From contig OX639990.1 of the NCBI GenBank assembly GCA_951828535.1, positions 1,661,300 through 1,725,299 on the forward strand: 64,000 bases of DNA. Reading direction: 5' to 3'. Numbering within the stretch: the stretch's first letter is position 1; each line of letters opens with the position of its first letter. The position numbers and the translations under genes are program-made. The notes below the pieces were generated by a model. It searched no databases, had not been told where the DNA came from, and saw nothing but the letters and a program-made list of their open reading frames with translations. This DNA comes from an uncultured Candidatus Entotheonella sp. (GTDB taxonomy: Bacteria; Tectomicrobia; Entotheonellia; Entotheonellales; Entotheonellaceae). This document shows, one piece after another, positions 17,617 through 26,620 of the stretch.

Positions 17617-18888
17617 TTAACGCTTCTCGATGACCTTCATCCCCCCCATAAACGGCTGCAAGACCTCTGGAATCGCCACACTGCCATCGGCCCGCTGATG
17701 CACCTCCAGCAGCGGGATGAGGATGCGTGGCGAGGCGACCACCGTGTTGTTCAGGGTGTGGACGAAACGCAGCGCGCCTTCCTTGGTGCGGTAGCGCAGG
17801 TTCAGGCGACGCGCCTGGAAGTCGTGAAACTTCGACGCCGAATGCGTTTCGCTGTAAGCCTGCCGCCCCGGCATCCAGGTTTCGATGTCGTATTTCTTCA
17901 CCTGCGGCACGCCCAGGTCGCCGCCGCACACCAGCACGACCCGGTACGGCAGGCCCAGCGCCTGCAGAATTTCCTCGGCGTTGCCCAGAATGTGCTCGTG
18001 CTCCCGCGCTGAAACCACCGAGTCATTGGCGCACAGCACCACCTGCTCCACCTTTTGGAACTGATGAATGCGAAATAGCCCGCGCGTGTCCTTGCCGTAA
18101 GTCCCGGCCTCGCGGCGGTAGCAGCTCGAAAGCCCCACCGAGTAGCTCGGCAGGTCGCTCTCCGCGAGAATTTCGTTGGCGCGGTATGCGGTAAGCGGAA
18201 CCTCGGCGGTGCCAATGAGATTCACGTTGTCCTCCGGCAGGCGGTACGTCTGCTCCTGGCCGACGGGAAAATACGCCGTGCCCACCATCGGCTCGTCCTT
18301 CACCAGGTGCGGCACCAGGAAGGGCGCGAAACCCTTGCGCACCATGTGGTACAGCGCGAACTGCAGAACTGCCTGCTCGAGGAGTGCGCCGGCATTCTTC
18401 AGGAAATAAGTGCGGGCGCCGGCCAGCTTGACGGCCCTGGGAATGTCGATGATATCCAGCCACTCGCCAAGCTCGACGTGATCGAGCGGCGTAAAGTCGA
18501 AATTCGGCGGCTCGCCCCAAGTCTTGATAACGATGTTGTCGGCGTCTGTTTCTCCCTCGGGCACGTCGTCCGCGGGCACGTTTGGAACCCGCAGCATCAA
18601 CGCCTCGTAAGCCGCCTCCGCGTCCCGCAGTGCCCCCTCCAGGCCCTTGCTCTCCGCTGCCACCTCCTTCATCGTGGCGATCGCCGTCTGCTTGGCCTCC
18701 GCTTGCAGCGTGGCGATCTCCCTGGACATCTTGTTGCGCTGCGCCTTCAGGTGCTCCACCCGGCCCAGCAGGCGCCGCCGCCGCTCGTCCACCTCAAGCA
18801 ATTGCTGGATGTCAAGGTCGATGCGCTTCTTGCGCGCGCCGGCCTGAACGATGTCGGGCTGCTCACGGATGAATCGGATGTCCAGCAT
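17617..18888 (-). CDS. serS: Serine--tRNA ligase
   Basis: A 423-residue class II aminoacyl-tRNA synthetase that charges tRNA-Ser (and tRNA-Sec). The N-terminal tRNA-binding coiled-coil arm spans about residues 25-105. Motif 2 lies in FRIHQFQKVEQV, the ETHSASKFHDFQARRL segment is typical, and motif 3 reads VVASPRILIPLLE in place of the commoner SGLAVGRTLVALLE, keeping the key Arg. ATG 18888 (MLDIRFIRE, the canonical start) is chosen over GTG 18900. It is the last gene of a minus-strand run CYTH-purQ-purB-serS and starts 35 bases after purB. Confidence 0.95.
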   Translation of the reverse strand: MLDIRFIREQPDIVQAGARKKRIDLDIQQLLEVDERRRRLLGRVEHLKAQRNKMSREIATLQAEAKQTAIATMKEVAAESKGLEGALRDAEAAYEALMLRVPNVPADDVPEGETDADNIVIKTWGEPPNFDFTPLDHVELGEWLDIIDIPRAVKLAGARTYFLKNAGALLEQAVLQFALYHMVRKGFAPFLVPHLVKDEPMVGTAYFPVGQEQTYRLPEDNVNLIGTAEVPLTAYRANEILAESDLPSYSVGLSSCYRREAGTYGKDTRGLFRIHQFQKVEQVVLCANDSVVSAREHEHILGNAEEILQALGLPYRVVLVCGGDLGVPQVKKYDIETWMPGRQAYSETHSASKFHDFQARRLNLRYRTKEGALRFVHTLNNTVVASPRILIPLLEVHQRADGSVAIPEVLQPFMGGMKVIEKR

Positions 18889-18923
18889 TGTCGTTGCCAC
18901 TCCCGGATAGCGCCGGCCTGAGT

Positions 18924-20384
18924 TTACACGTGCGTTTCAACAACGGCGCCAAGCAGGGCGCCATGCCGCTCACGGATGGGTTGATACACCGTTTCAAGAA
19001 ACTCATCGACCTGCTGCATCGCCCGGCCGGTGTAGGCATGGGGCGTCGGGGCGTCGGGTATCTGCGCCCGCACCGCCTCGAAGGCCGGGTCGTCGCGCAG
19101 GCGTCCGAGCAGGTCGTTAAGGCCGCCGTCGACGCGCATGTGATGCCACGTTTCCATCGCGTGCTGGCGAATCTTTTCGTGCAGCATCTGGCGGTCGGCG
19201 GCGGCCTGAACGACGCCCTCCATCATGATATTTTCCGTCACTAGAAAGGGCAGATGATCGGCCACCCGGCGGGCCATCACGGCCGGATAGACCGTGAGGC
19301 CGGCGGCGATTTCCTGGTACAGCACCAGGATGGCGTCCGTCGCCAGGAAGGCTTCCGGAATACTCAGGCGCTTGTTGGCGGAATCGTCAATGGTGCGCTC
19401 GAACCACTGCCCGGCCGCGGTGAGCGCCGGGTTGAGGCTGTTGCAGATCACGTGCCGCGACAGCGCCGCGATGCGCTCGCTGCGCGTCGGGTTGCGCTTG
19501 AATGCCATGGTCGATGAGCCGACCTGCGAGCTGCCGAAGGGTTCTTCCATCTCGCTGAGGCTCTGAGACAACCGCACATCGTTGCTGAACTTGTGCGCCG
19601 ATTGCGCCACCGCCGCCAACACGCCCAGCACCCGGCTGTCGTATTTGCGCGGGTACGTCTGGCCGGTCACCGGCAGGGTACGCTCGAAACCCATTTTCTC
19701 CGCCACGCGCTGGTCGATAGCCTTCACCTTGTCGGCATCATCGTTGCACAGACGCATGAAACTGGCCTGCGTACCCGTGGCGCCCTTGGCGCCTCGAAAG
19801 TGCAGCGTCGCCAGCACGTGCTCCAGGTCCTCAAGGTCGAACGTCAAGTCCTGCAGCCACAACACGGCGCGGCGGCCCACGGTGGTCAGCTGGGCGGGCT
19901 GGAAATGCGTGTACCCCAGCGTCACCACGTCCCGGTGCGCGGCGGCAAACTGCGCCAGGGCGTCCATGACGTTGACCAGGCGGGTGCGGATCAGTTCCAG
20001 CGCGGCGCGCATCTGGATGAGATCGGTGTTGTCGCCCACGAAGGCGCTGGTGGCGCCCAGGTGGATGATGCCGCGCGCCTGCGGACACTGGGCGCCGTAG
20101 GCATGGATGTGCGCCATGACGTCGTGCCGCAGAATTTTTTCCTGCGCCTCGGCCACCTCGAAGTTGATGTCCTCGACGTGCGCCCGCAACTCCTCGATCT
20201 GCGCTTGGCTGATGTTCAGTCCCACCTCCGCCTCGGCCTCGGCGAGCGCTACCCACAGGCGGCGCCAGGTCTGAAACTTGTATTGCGGCGAGAAGAGGTG
20301 GCTCATGTCCTGGCTGGCATAGCGGTCTACCAAGGGATTCACGTAACCCTGGTAATCAGAGGTAGGGCGTGTCACAGACTTCAT
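18924..20384 (-). CDS. purB: Adenylosuccinate lyase
   Basis: A 486-residue fumarase/[20 protein letters not shown] lyase that makes AMP from adenylosuccinate and AICAR from SAICAR in purine synthesis. The signature loop reads GSSTMAFKRNPTRSERI (usual GSSAMPYKRNP), and HAYGAQCPQARGIIHLGATS holds the conserved His and Ser/Thr region. It is of the longer type, about 480 residues and closer to the animal-like form than to the 430-residue Bacillus form. The start at 20384 is the only one that keeps the N-terminal YVNPLVDRYAS. It follows purQ after 44 bases, so both belong to one purine operon, with serS downstream. Confidence 0.95.
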   Translation of the reverse strand: MKSVTRPTSDYQGYVNPLVDRYASQDMSHLFSPQYKFQTWRRLWVALAEAEAEVGLNISQAQIEELRAHVEDINFEVAEAQEKILRHDVMAHIHAYGAQCPQARGIIHLGATSAFVGDNTDLIQMRAALELIRTRLVNVMDALAQFAAAHRDVVTLGYTHFQPAQLTTVGRRAVLWLQDLTFDLEDLEHVLATLHFRGAKGATGTQASFMRLCNDDADKVKAIDQRVAEKMGFERTLPVTGQTYPRKYDSRVLGVLAAVAQSAHKFSNDVRLSQSLSEMEEPFGSSQVGSSTMAFKRNPTRSERIAALSRHVICNSLNPALTAAGQWFERTIDDSANKRLSIPEAFLATDAILVLYQEIAAGLTVYPAVMARRVADHLPFLVTENIMMEGVVQAAADRQMLHEKIRQHAMETWHHMRVDGGLNDLLGRLRDDPAFEAVRAQIPDAPTPHAYTGRAMQQVDEFLETVYQPIRERHGALLGAVVETHV

Positions 20385-20428
20385 CCTTTATTGCAGATCA
20401 TCATTTACGACCAGAGGGTTGCGGAGCG

Positions 20429-21220
20429 TCACAGGTGGGTACGGGCAAAGTGGACGGCGTTGCGGAAGATCGCCACCCCCTGCCCCTCTTCCGGCAGCGA
20501 TTCGCGCGTCCAGCGGGGGTGGTGGGTGCGGTGCGTATAGGCTTCCGGATGCGGCATGAGCCCGAACACCCGCCCGCTCGGGTCGCACACCGCGGCCACG
20601 TCGTCGACCGAGCCGTTGGGATTCCAGGGATAGGGTGCCGCGTCGCCGTCTGGTCCGATGTAGCGGGCGGCGATCTGGTGATTCGCCTGCAAGGCGCGCA
20701 AAACGTCGTCATCCCGCGTCAGAAACTTGCCCTCGCCATGGCGTACCGGCAGGTAGAGGCGGTCGATGCCTTGCACAAAGGGAGAAGGACAAGCGGGATC
20801 GATTTGCAGGTACACCCAACGGTCCTCGAACTTTCCCGAATCGTTGGTAGTCAGGGTGGCTTCCTGGTCCCATTTCTGGCCCTTTGCAGCAGGCAGAACG
20901 CCAAGGCGGACAAGGACTTGAAACCCGTTGCAGATGCCAAGCAGAAGCTTACCATCCCCCAAAAACCTGCTCAAGGGCCGATCCAGCCGGTAGCGCAGCC
21001 GCGTGGCGAGGACGATGCCGGCAGAGATGTCGTCGCCAAAGGCAAAGCCGCCGGGAATGACCATGATGTGGAAGCCGTCGAGTCGGTCGGGTTGCGCGAT
21101 GAGGTCGTTCAGATGTACGCAGACAGCCTCGCCGCCGACCGCCGGGAGGCTGAAGGCATGCGCCGTCTCGCGCTCGCAATTGATGCCGCAACCGGACAGA
21201 ACCAACACGCGGGGTTTCAT
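20429..21220 (-). CDS. purQ: Phosphoribosylformylglycinamidine synthase, glutaminase subunit
   Basis: A 263-residue class I glutamine amidotransferase supplying ammonia to PurL for FGAM synthesis. It has PGGFAFGDDISAG, the nucleophile Cys in LLGICNGFQVLVRLG (about residue 96) and the catalytic His in GLMPHPEAY (about 230). It is somewhat longer than the 225-residue standard PurQ, resembling the longer lineage. ATG 21220 (MKPRVLVLSG) has GGAG upstream; the frame is open to 21334 but that stretch overlaps the CYTH gene. It lies between the CYTH gene (23 bases upstream) and purB; no purL is in the window. Confidence 0.93.
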   Translation of the reverse strand: MKPRVLVLSGCGINCERETAHAFSLPAVGGEAVCVHLNDLIAQPDRLDGFHIMVIPGGFAFGDDISAGIVLATRLRYRLDRPLSRFLGDGKLLLGICNGFQVLVRLGVLPAAKGQKWDQEATLTTNDSGKFEDRWVYLQIDPACPSPFVQGIDRLYLPVRHGEGKFLTRDDDVLRALQANHQIAARYIGPDGDAAPYPWNPNGSVDDVAAVCDPSGRVFGLMPHPEAYTHRTHHPRWTRESLPEEGQGVAIFRNAVHFARTHL

Positions 21221-21243
21221 GGGGACTCCGAAAGGCGGTGGTG

Positions 21244-21840
21244 TTACGTCAGGCGGCAGGCGTGCAGATCGATGGTCAGATGGCGGAAGTTGTCGAACGT
21301 CATGTCGCTCAACGGCAGCGCGTACGCGGCGCAAACGGCTTCAAGGATGTCGCCGTAACTGCCGCGCAGCCGGTCGGCAAAGTCGAGGCCCAAGGCGGCC
21401 GTGATGGCGCGAATCTGCTCGCGTGTCGCCTCGATCTCCATGAAGTTTCCCACCGGCAACTCGTCCAGAACGATCTCGGCGCCCTCACAGGTGAACGTCT
21501 CGCGGTACTTCTCGTAGCGCATCGACGCCTCGAACCCGAGCCTTTCGACGATGGACTGGGCCTGCGCGAAGTCGCTCACCTCCACCTCGAACTCCTGCCG
21601 CACCTTGAAATCGGCGTCCTCGCGCGGCAACGGTTCCTTGTAGGTCAGCACGTTGCGCCGGTCGCGCCGCAGCCGCAGCAACCGGCCGCCCTGCCGCAAC
21701 CGACCCTCAGCGGTGTCGTACGTGATGTTATTTTCGTACGTGCGGGGAGTTTTGAGGACCGCGCCCATATCAACAACGCACTGGCGCATGGCCGCCAAGT
21801 CATCAAGGACAAACTTGACCTCTATTTCTTCGTTTTGCAT
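21244..21840 (-). CDS. CYTH-domain protein, class IV adenylate cyclase-like
   Basis: A 198-residue CYTH-fold protein. The N-terminal EIEVKF is the ExExK metal/triphosphate signature; charged tunnel residues follow in LRLRRDRR, TYKEPLP, RQEFEVEV, RYEKYRETF, VLDELPVGNFMEIE. The family includes class IV (CyaB) adenylate cyclases, thiamine triphosphatases and inorganic triphosphatases; the GNFMEIE ending fits the CyaB group best, but the activity is not settled by sequence. ATG 21840 is preferred over the upstream start at 21861. It heads the minus-strand run to purQ-purB-serS and is divergent from hflK. The 264-bp gap to hflK holds a 7-bp-arm hairpin at 21918-21944 and no gene. Confidence 0.8.
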   Translation of the reverse strand: MQNEEIEVKFVLDDLAAMRQCVVDMGAVLKTPRTYENNITYDTAEGRLRQGGRLLRLRRDRRNVLTYKEPLPREDADFKVRQEFEVEVSDFAQAQSIVERLGFEASMRYEKYRETFTCEGAEIVLDELPVGNFMEIEATREQIRAITAALGLDFADRLRGSYGDILEAVCAAYALPLSDMTFDNFRHLTIDLHACRLT

Positions 21841-22104
21841 GCTCAAAACCTGCAGGCCCAAGGCTGAAAGGTCGTCGGGAAGAACGACAACAGTGCAGGC
21901 ACGGCATCGTACTTGATGCCCGGCACAGCGTCAACACGCCGGGCCGGGCAACGTGAGGGCGATCGCCGTGCCGACCTGAACATTTTCCCGTATACTCTGC
22001 CGCATCGAAACCCTGACAATTTGCGGCGCGCCACCATTCGGGTGCGGCAACTGAAGATGGCAGCGCCAGAGCCCGTACGGCAGACTTAGGAGGGAGAAAT
22101 CGAG

Positions 22105-23130
22105 ATGCGAGGAGACAATGATGGTCTGGATCGCGAACTGTCGTTTGACGGCAACATTCCCCGTCCCCCGAAGGGATTGGTCATCATCGGCGTCCTGGTA
22201 TTAATTGGTCTGAGCATTCTCTTGACGGTTTTTTACACGGTCGAGGCCGACGAAGTCGCCGTCGTTCAGCGCTTTGGCAGGTACGTCCGTCTTGAAGATC
22301 CGGGTCTGCGCTACAAATTGCCGTTTGGCCTGGAAACCGTCAGCAAGGTGAAGGTGGAGCGTATCCATAAGGAGGAATTCGGTTTCCGCACGGAAGAGCC
22401 GGGCGTGCGAACGCGCTTCAGCCAGCGCTCATACCCCGAAGAGGCCATCATGCTTACCGGCGACCTCAACGTGGCCGATGTGGAATGGATTGTCCAATAC
22501 CGCATCTCTGACCCGGTGAAGTACCTGTTCGCCAACCGCCAGCCCGTGGCTGCCTTGCGCGACGTGGCTGAGATCGTCATGCGCACCGTGGTCGGGGATC
22601 ACACGGTCACCGAGGTGCTAACCGAGCGCCGCATGGAGATCGCCAGCGGGGTGGAGGATAAGATGCAGGATTTGCTGGACCTCTACGAAACCGGCCTGCG
22701 CGTCGAGGCGGTGAAGATGCAGAACGTCACGCCCCCCTCCGACGCCGTCAAGCGCGCCTTCAACGAGGTAAACGAGGCGCAGCAGGAGCAGGAGCGGAAG
22801 ATCAATCAGGCGCGGCAGGAGTATAACCAGGAGGTGCCGCGCGAGCGGGGCGAGGCAGACCGTACCATTGCCAAGGCTGAGGGTTACGCCATCCAGCGGG
22901 TCAACTCCGCCAAGGGCGACGTGGCGCGCTTCAATGCCGTGCTTACCGAGTACCAGAAGGCCCCGGACGTCACCCGCCGCCGCCTCTATCTGGAAACGAT
23001 GGAGGACATCCTGCCCGAGGTCAGACAGGTGTTCGTGTTTGACGCCAAACAGCCGGCGTCCCTGCTACCCTTTCTCGATCTCCAGCGTGGTAGCGCGCCC
23101 GCCACGGGCACCAATCCGATCGCCAAGTAG
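22105..23130 (+). CDS. hflK: HflK, SPFH-family modulator of FtsH
   Basis: A 341-residue membrane protein with one N-terminal membrane segment (about residues 24-45) and a periplasmic SPFH/prohibitin domain (FYTVEADEVAVVQRFGRY onward), then a long charged helix and a C-terminal hydrophobic stretch. HflK pairs with HflC to form a cage around FtsH and limit membrane-protein degradation. The usual Gly-rich cytosolic N-tail is short here (RGDNDGLDREL). ATG 22105 follows AGGAGGGAG. hflC begins 13 bases after its stop, so both are one operon. Confidence 0.92.
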   Translation: MRGDNDGLDRELSFDGNIPRPPKGLVIIGVLVLIGLSILLTVFYTVEADEVAVVQRFGRYVRLEDPGLRYKLPFGLETVSKVKVERIHKEEFGFRTEEPGVRTRFSQRSYPEEAIMLTGDLNVADVEWIVQYRISDPVKYLFANRQPVAALRDVAEIVMRTVVGDHTVTEVLTERRMEIASGVEDKMQDLLDLYETGLRVEAVKMQNVTPPSDAVKRAFNEVNEAQQEQERKINQARQEYNQEVPRERGEADRTIAKAEGYAIQRVNSAKGDVARFNAVLTEYQKAPDVTRRRLYLETMEDILPEVRQVFVFDAKQPASLLPFLDLQRGSAPATGTNPIAK

Positions 23131-23143
23131 AGGAGATGACACG

Positions 23144-24322
23144 ATGAACAAGCTAGTTGCCGTAGTTGGCGTGGTCGTAGTGGTCATGTTAATGGTGGTC
23201 GGCGGGGCTTTCTACCAAGTGGACGAAGCGGAATTGGTGATCATCACGCAGTTCGGCGAGCCGGTCGGCGACGCCATCAGCACGCCGGGACTGAAGGTCA
23301 AGGCGCCGTTTATTCACCGCGTGCGGCGCTTCGAAAAACGCATTCTGGAATGGGACGGCTCGCCGGACGAGATTCCGACCCTGGACAAACGCTTCATCAA
23401 GTTAGATACGACGGCGCGCTGGCGCATTGTCGATCCGCTGCAGTTTCTCAAGGCGGTCAAGACCGAGCGGTCCGCCCAAAGCCGCTTGGACGATCTGATT
23501 GACTCGGCGGCGCGCGACGTGGTGAGTTCCCACCTGCTGATCGAATCGGTGCGCAACTCCAACCGCGAACTGCCGCTGGACAGCCTTGAGGGCAGCGAGC
23601 GGCGGGTGATGGGTGGTTTGCCGGCGGATGCCAGCCCTGCGCCCACGGTTGACGCCGAGCCGGTCGCGGGACAGGCGCAGCCCGTTGTACCGGCGGCGGC
23701 GCCTCAAGCCGTGGCACCGAGTGCCGTGCAGGAGGTCCGTCTAGGACGGGACGGCCTGACTCAACTCATGATCGAGCGAGCGCAGGAGAACCTGCCGAAT
23801 TTCGGCATTCAATTGATCGATGTGCGTATCAAGAGCATCAACTATGTTCAGGAGGTGGAACAGCGGGTGTATGAGCGCATGATTTCCGAACGTCAGCGTA
23901 TTGCGGCGCGTTTCCGTTCGATCGGCGACGGTGAGAGCGCCAAGATTCGCGGCGAGAAAGAGAAGGAGATCGATAGCCTGCGCTCCGATGCGTACCGTCG
24001 GGCTCAGGAGGTCATCGGTAAAGCGGATGCCGAGGCAGCGGGCATTTACGCCACCTCTTATGGCCAGGCACCCGAGTTTTACACCTTTATCCAGACATTG
24101 GCGGCGTATAAGAAAACGATGAAAAACAACTCCAGCCTGCTGTTGACCACGGACAGCGATTTTTATCGTTACCTGAATCAGGCGGACGGCCTGATGAGCA
24201 CCGAGCCTACCCCGAACGGCCTCGAGCCGGCGGCGGTCACGTCGGAAGTCGCACCGTCAGCGCTGGAGGTCGACGGCCAAGCGCCCGGTGGCGGTGGGCC
24301 GATGGGTGAACGGACGCCATAG
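23144..24322 (+). CDS. hflC: HflC, SPFH-family partner of HflK, with Ala/Pro-rich insert
   Basis: A 392-residue protein: N-terminal membrane segment (residues 4-22), SPFH domain (DEAELVIITQFGEPVG), helical part (ERMISERQRIAARFRS, GEKEKEIDSL) and a Gly/Pro C-tail. It partners HflK at the inner membrane. Odd points are a low-complexity Ala/Pro/Val-rich insert at residues about 157-195, which breaks the SPFH region where other HflC proteins go straight on, and a C-terminal extension of about 40 residues rich in Pro, Ala and Gly. ATG 23144 has AGGAG nine bases upstream. A strong GC hairpin lies after the stop. Confidence 0.92.
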   Translation: MNKLVAVVGVVVVVMLMVVGGAFYQVDEAELVIITQFGEPVGDAISTPGLKVKAPFIHRVRRFEKRILEWDGSPDEIPTLDKRFIKLDTTARWRIVDPLQFLKAVKTERSAQSRLDDLIDSAARDVVSSHLLIESVRNSNRELPLDSLEGSERRVMGGLPADASPAPTVDAEPVAGQAQPVVPAAAPQAVAPSAVQEVRLGRDGLTQLMIERAQENLPNFGIQLIDVRIKSINYVQEVEQRVYERMISERQRIAARFRSIGDGESAKIRGEKEKEIDSLRSDAYRRAQEVIGKADAEAAGIYATSYGQAPEFYTFIQTLAAYKKTMKNNSSLLLTTDSDFYRYLNQADGLMSTEPTPNGLEPAAVTSEVAPSALEVDGQAPGGGGPMGERTP

Positions 24323-24331
24323 CAACGCGGT

Positions 24332-24354
24332 CGGGTCGGGAGCATCCCGGCCCG
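24332..24354. terminator. GC-rich stem-loop between convergent genes
   Basis: Arms CGGGTCGGGA and TCCCGGCCCG (10 bp with one G-U pair) enclose loop GCA. It lies between hflC and the convergent unknown gene at 24373. No T-run follows, so a factor-dependent end or mRNA 3' protection is more likely than a classical terminator. Confidence 0.45.
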
Positions 24355-24372
24355 GCTGTCCAGATGCCAAGA

Positions 24373-25545
24373 TTACGCTTTGAGTCGATGCTCCAGCCGT
24401 TCCAGCAACCCCGGAATTTCCGCTGCCGGGGACCACCACGACGGTGCCATGCGGCCAGTCCGTACCGCCTCGGCGTAGGCCAGCCACTGCCGTTTCGTCT
24501 CGCGCCAAGCCGCGCCCGCCGGATAATCGGCCCGCCAGCGGTCGAAGGTCCCCAGCACGCAATCTTCCTTCAGCCAATCCTCTTGCCGGGCAAAGACCCC
24601 AGCCCGAAACAGCTCCCACTGCTGCCGGGCCATTGCCGCTGCCCTGTCGCCAAACCGCCGCTCCAGCACACCCCGCATACGCAACATAAAAGTTTCGTAA
24701 GACATGCCGCGGTCGAAGGGCTGCCGCCCGTCGCTCAGGTAGCCGCTTGCCGTGATCATGCCCTGCAGCATGGACGCAATGTGCGTTTCCGGCGACGGAT
24801 CGGACGCCATCTGCCGCCCGGTCGTCAGCTTCAGGTCAACCTGCCCGTCCGGTTCCAGCCGGCCGATGAAATCCCCCGCCTGCACGTTGACGCCGCGCAG
24901 ACCCGGATACCAGCACAACACCTCCGCAATCCGCCGCCAAACGCCGCGGGACGCCTGTAGGCTGAAGTGGCGGTGCGCCGCCCCTGACGTCATTCCGGGC
25001 TTGACCCGGAATCCCTCGGGGCGGTTGATCAGAAAGGTGCCGCCGTCGCGGCTCACCTCGAACACCAGTTCCTTGTGCGACTCGCACCATTGCACCGTGT
25101 ACGCCGCCAGGCCGTCTGCCACCGGTGCCGTCGCTTGCACATAAGGCCGCACGCAGTAGCGCGGCTGCAATTCGAACAGGCGCTGCAGATGCCCGAAATC
25201 GCGCTGCGTCACGTCATGACTGGCTCCCATAGACCGCGCTATAATGAGGCCGAACGTGCCCGCGGCACCGTCTTGCAGGCTGGCTTGGGCGCGCCAGACG
25301 CGCTGCTCACGACCCTCCTGGAAAAAAGCAATGTCAAGACGGCGGAGTTCGGAGATGCTCACCGGGCGTGAAAACACCTGAAGCAGCGTGTCCGACAGGA
25401 CCGCCGCCACGTCATCAAGCAACAGCGCTTGCAGGCCCTTGACCGTCTCCGCCAAGGAGACTTCCTGTGCCCCGCGTTGATGCCGAAAGTGCCAATCTTT
25501 CCGCAAGTGCCAGAACATTTTCGCCGGGAGTTGACTTCTATCCAT
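24373..25545 (-). CDS. Unrecognised protein, divergent from pilM
   Basis: A protein of about 390 residues that I do not recognise. No signal peptide or membrane segment is visible. It is rich in Arg, Trp and charged residues. A stretch FIGRLEPDGQVDLKLTTG faintly recalls the catalytic-loop region of aminoglycoside-phosphotransferase-like kinases, but no clear HxD or DFG is present, so no function is assigned. The codons for PEGFRVKPGMTSG come from an 8-bp-arm palindromic repeat (24992-25012). The start at 25545 overlaps the pilM start on the other strand (a shared CATG); ATG 25518 is an alternative. It is divergent from the pilus operon, which could mean a linked role, but this is inference. 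Confidence 0.55.
   Translation of the reverse strand: MDRSQLPAKMFWHLRKDWHFRHQRGAQEVSLAETVKGLQALLLDDVAAVLSDTLLQVFSRPVSISELRRLDIAFFQEGREQRVWRAQASLQDGAAGTFGLIIARSMGASHDVTQRDFGHLQRLFELQPRYCVRPYVQATAPVADGLAAYTVQWCESHKELVFEVSRDGGTFLINRPEGFRVKPGMTSGAAHRHFSLQASRGVWRRIAEVLCWYPGLRGVNVQAGDFIGRLEPDGQVDLKLTTGRQMASDPSPETHIASMLQGMITASGYLSDGRQPFDRGMSYETFMLRMRGVLERRFGDRAAAMARQQWELFRAGVFARQEDWLKEDCVLGTFDRWRADYPAGAAWRETKRQWLAYAEAVRTGRMAPSWWSPAAEIPGLLERLEHRLKA
24992..25012. repeat. Palindromic repeat inside a coding sequence
   Basis: Arms ATTCCGGG and CCCGGAAT surround CTTGA. This is the common proteobacterial 'CATTCCGGGCTTGACCCGG' type of small dispersed palindrome. Here it lies in frame within the unknown gene on the minus strand and encodes part of GFRVKPGMT. 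Confidence 0.7.
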
Positions 25546-26620
25546 GGCTCTTCTGCAACGCCTCCCGCGTTTCCGCCGCAAACCCCTGCTGACGGGGCTC
25601 GACATCGGCAGCCATTCGATCAAATTGGTCAGGCTCAAAACTCGCCAAGGCAGTTACCAACTCGTCAACTTTGGCGTCATGCCCCTGCCCCCTCGGGCCA
25701 TCGTCGATCATACCATCATGGACGAAGGCAGCGTGGTCACGGCGATCCGCAATCTGATCCGCATGGAGAAAATCAGCGCCAGGGATACGGCCGTCGCACT
25801 CTCGGGCCAAGCAGTGCTGACCAAAACCATTCGCCTGCCCCGCATGAGCGACAGAGAACTGGCCGAAGCGATGCAATGGGAGGCGGAACAGCATATTCCA
25901 TTCGACATGGCTGATATCAACCTGGATTTCCGGATTCTGGCGTCGGGCAACGCCGCGGGCGGTCAGATGGACGTTTTGCTGGTGGCGGCGCGGAAAGCGA
26001 GGGTTGCCGAACGAGCGAGTCTACTCACCGCCGCCGGTCTCAGGCCGGCCGTAGTCGATATCGACGGTTTGGCTCTGGCGAACGCATTCGAGGCGGGGCA
26101 CGGCTTGGCAGACACGCCGATAGCCCTCGTCGATATCGGCGCTAGTACGATGAACGTCAACATCGTATCCGACGGCGCGACAGCGTTTCAGCGCGCCGTC
26201 GCCATCGGCGGCGACCGCTACACGTCCGCGGTGCAGAGCGCTTTGGGTATCGATCACGATCAGGCGGAAGCGCTGAAAATGGGCCATGGACACATTGACG
26301 CCGCGCGGCAAGAGGCCCTGCTCGACGTCATGGCAACGGTGAGCACCGAGATTGGCGGCGAACTCCAGCGCTCGTTCGATCTTTTTCGTACCACGACCAA
26401 CCGAGGCGTCGACCGCGTCGTGATCAGCGGCGGGTGCGGCTGCATCAGGGGTCTCGACCGCTTTCTCGGCGCGCACCTGGGACTGCCGGTCAGCGTGGCC
26501 AATCCGTTCGACCGCGTTTACTGTGACGACAGCCAGTTCGATGCCGCCTACCTGCAAGACATGGCGCCCCTCGCCGCGGTGGGTGTGGGACTGGCTTTGA
26601 GGAGGCGAGGCGACCGGTGA
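25544..26620 (+). CDS. pilM: Type IV pilus assembly protein PilM
   Basis: A 358-residue actin-like ATPase of the inner-membrane pilus platform. It has the phosphate 1 motif GLDIGSHSIKLVRL (residues 18-31), the second motif in ALVDIGASTMNVNIV (about 188-202), and adenosine-site glycines in VISGGCGCIRGL. PilM sits in the cytosol and binds the N-terminal tail of PilN. ATG 25544 has GGGAG upstream. Its stop overlaps the pilN start (GTGA at 26617-26620), so the two are translationally coupled in the operon pilM-pilN-pilOP-pilQ. Confidence 0.93.
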   Translation: MALLQRLPRFRRKPLLTGLDIGSHSIKLVRLKTRQGSYQLVNFGVMPLPPRAIVDHTIMDEGSVVTAIRNLIRMEKISARDTAVALSGQAVLTKTIRLPRMSDRELAEAMQWEAEQHIPFDMADINLDFRILASGNAAGGQMDVLLVAARKARVAERASLLTAAGLRPAVVDIDGLALANAFEAGHGLADTPIALVDIGASTMNVNIVSDGATAFQRAVAIGGDRYTSAVQSALGIDHDQAEALKMGHGHIDAARQEALLDVMATVSTEIGGELQRSFDLFRTTTNRGVDRVVISGGCGCIRGLDRFLGAHLGLPVSVANPFDRVYCDDSQFDAAYLQDMAPLAAVGVGLALRRRGDR

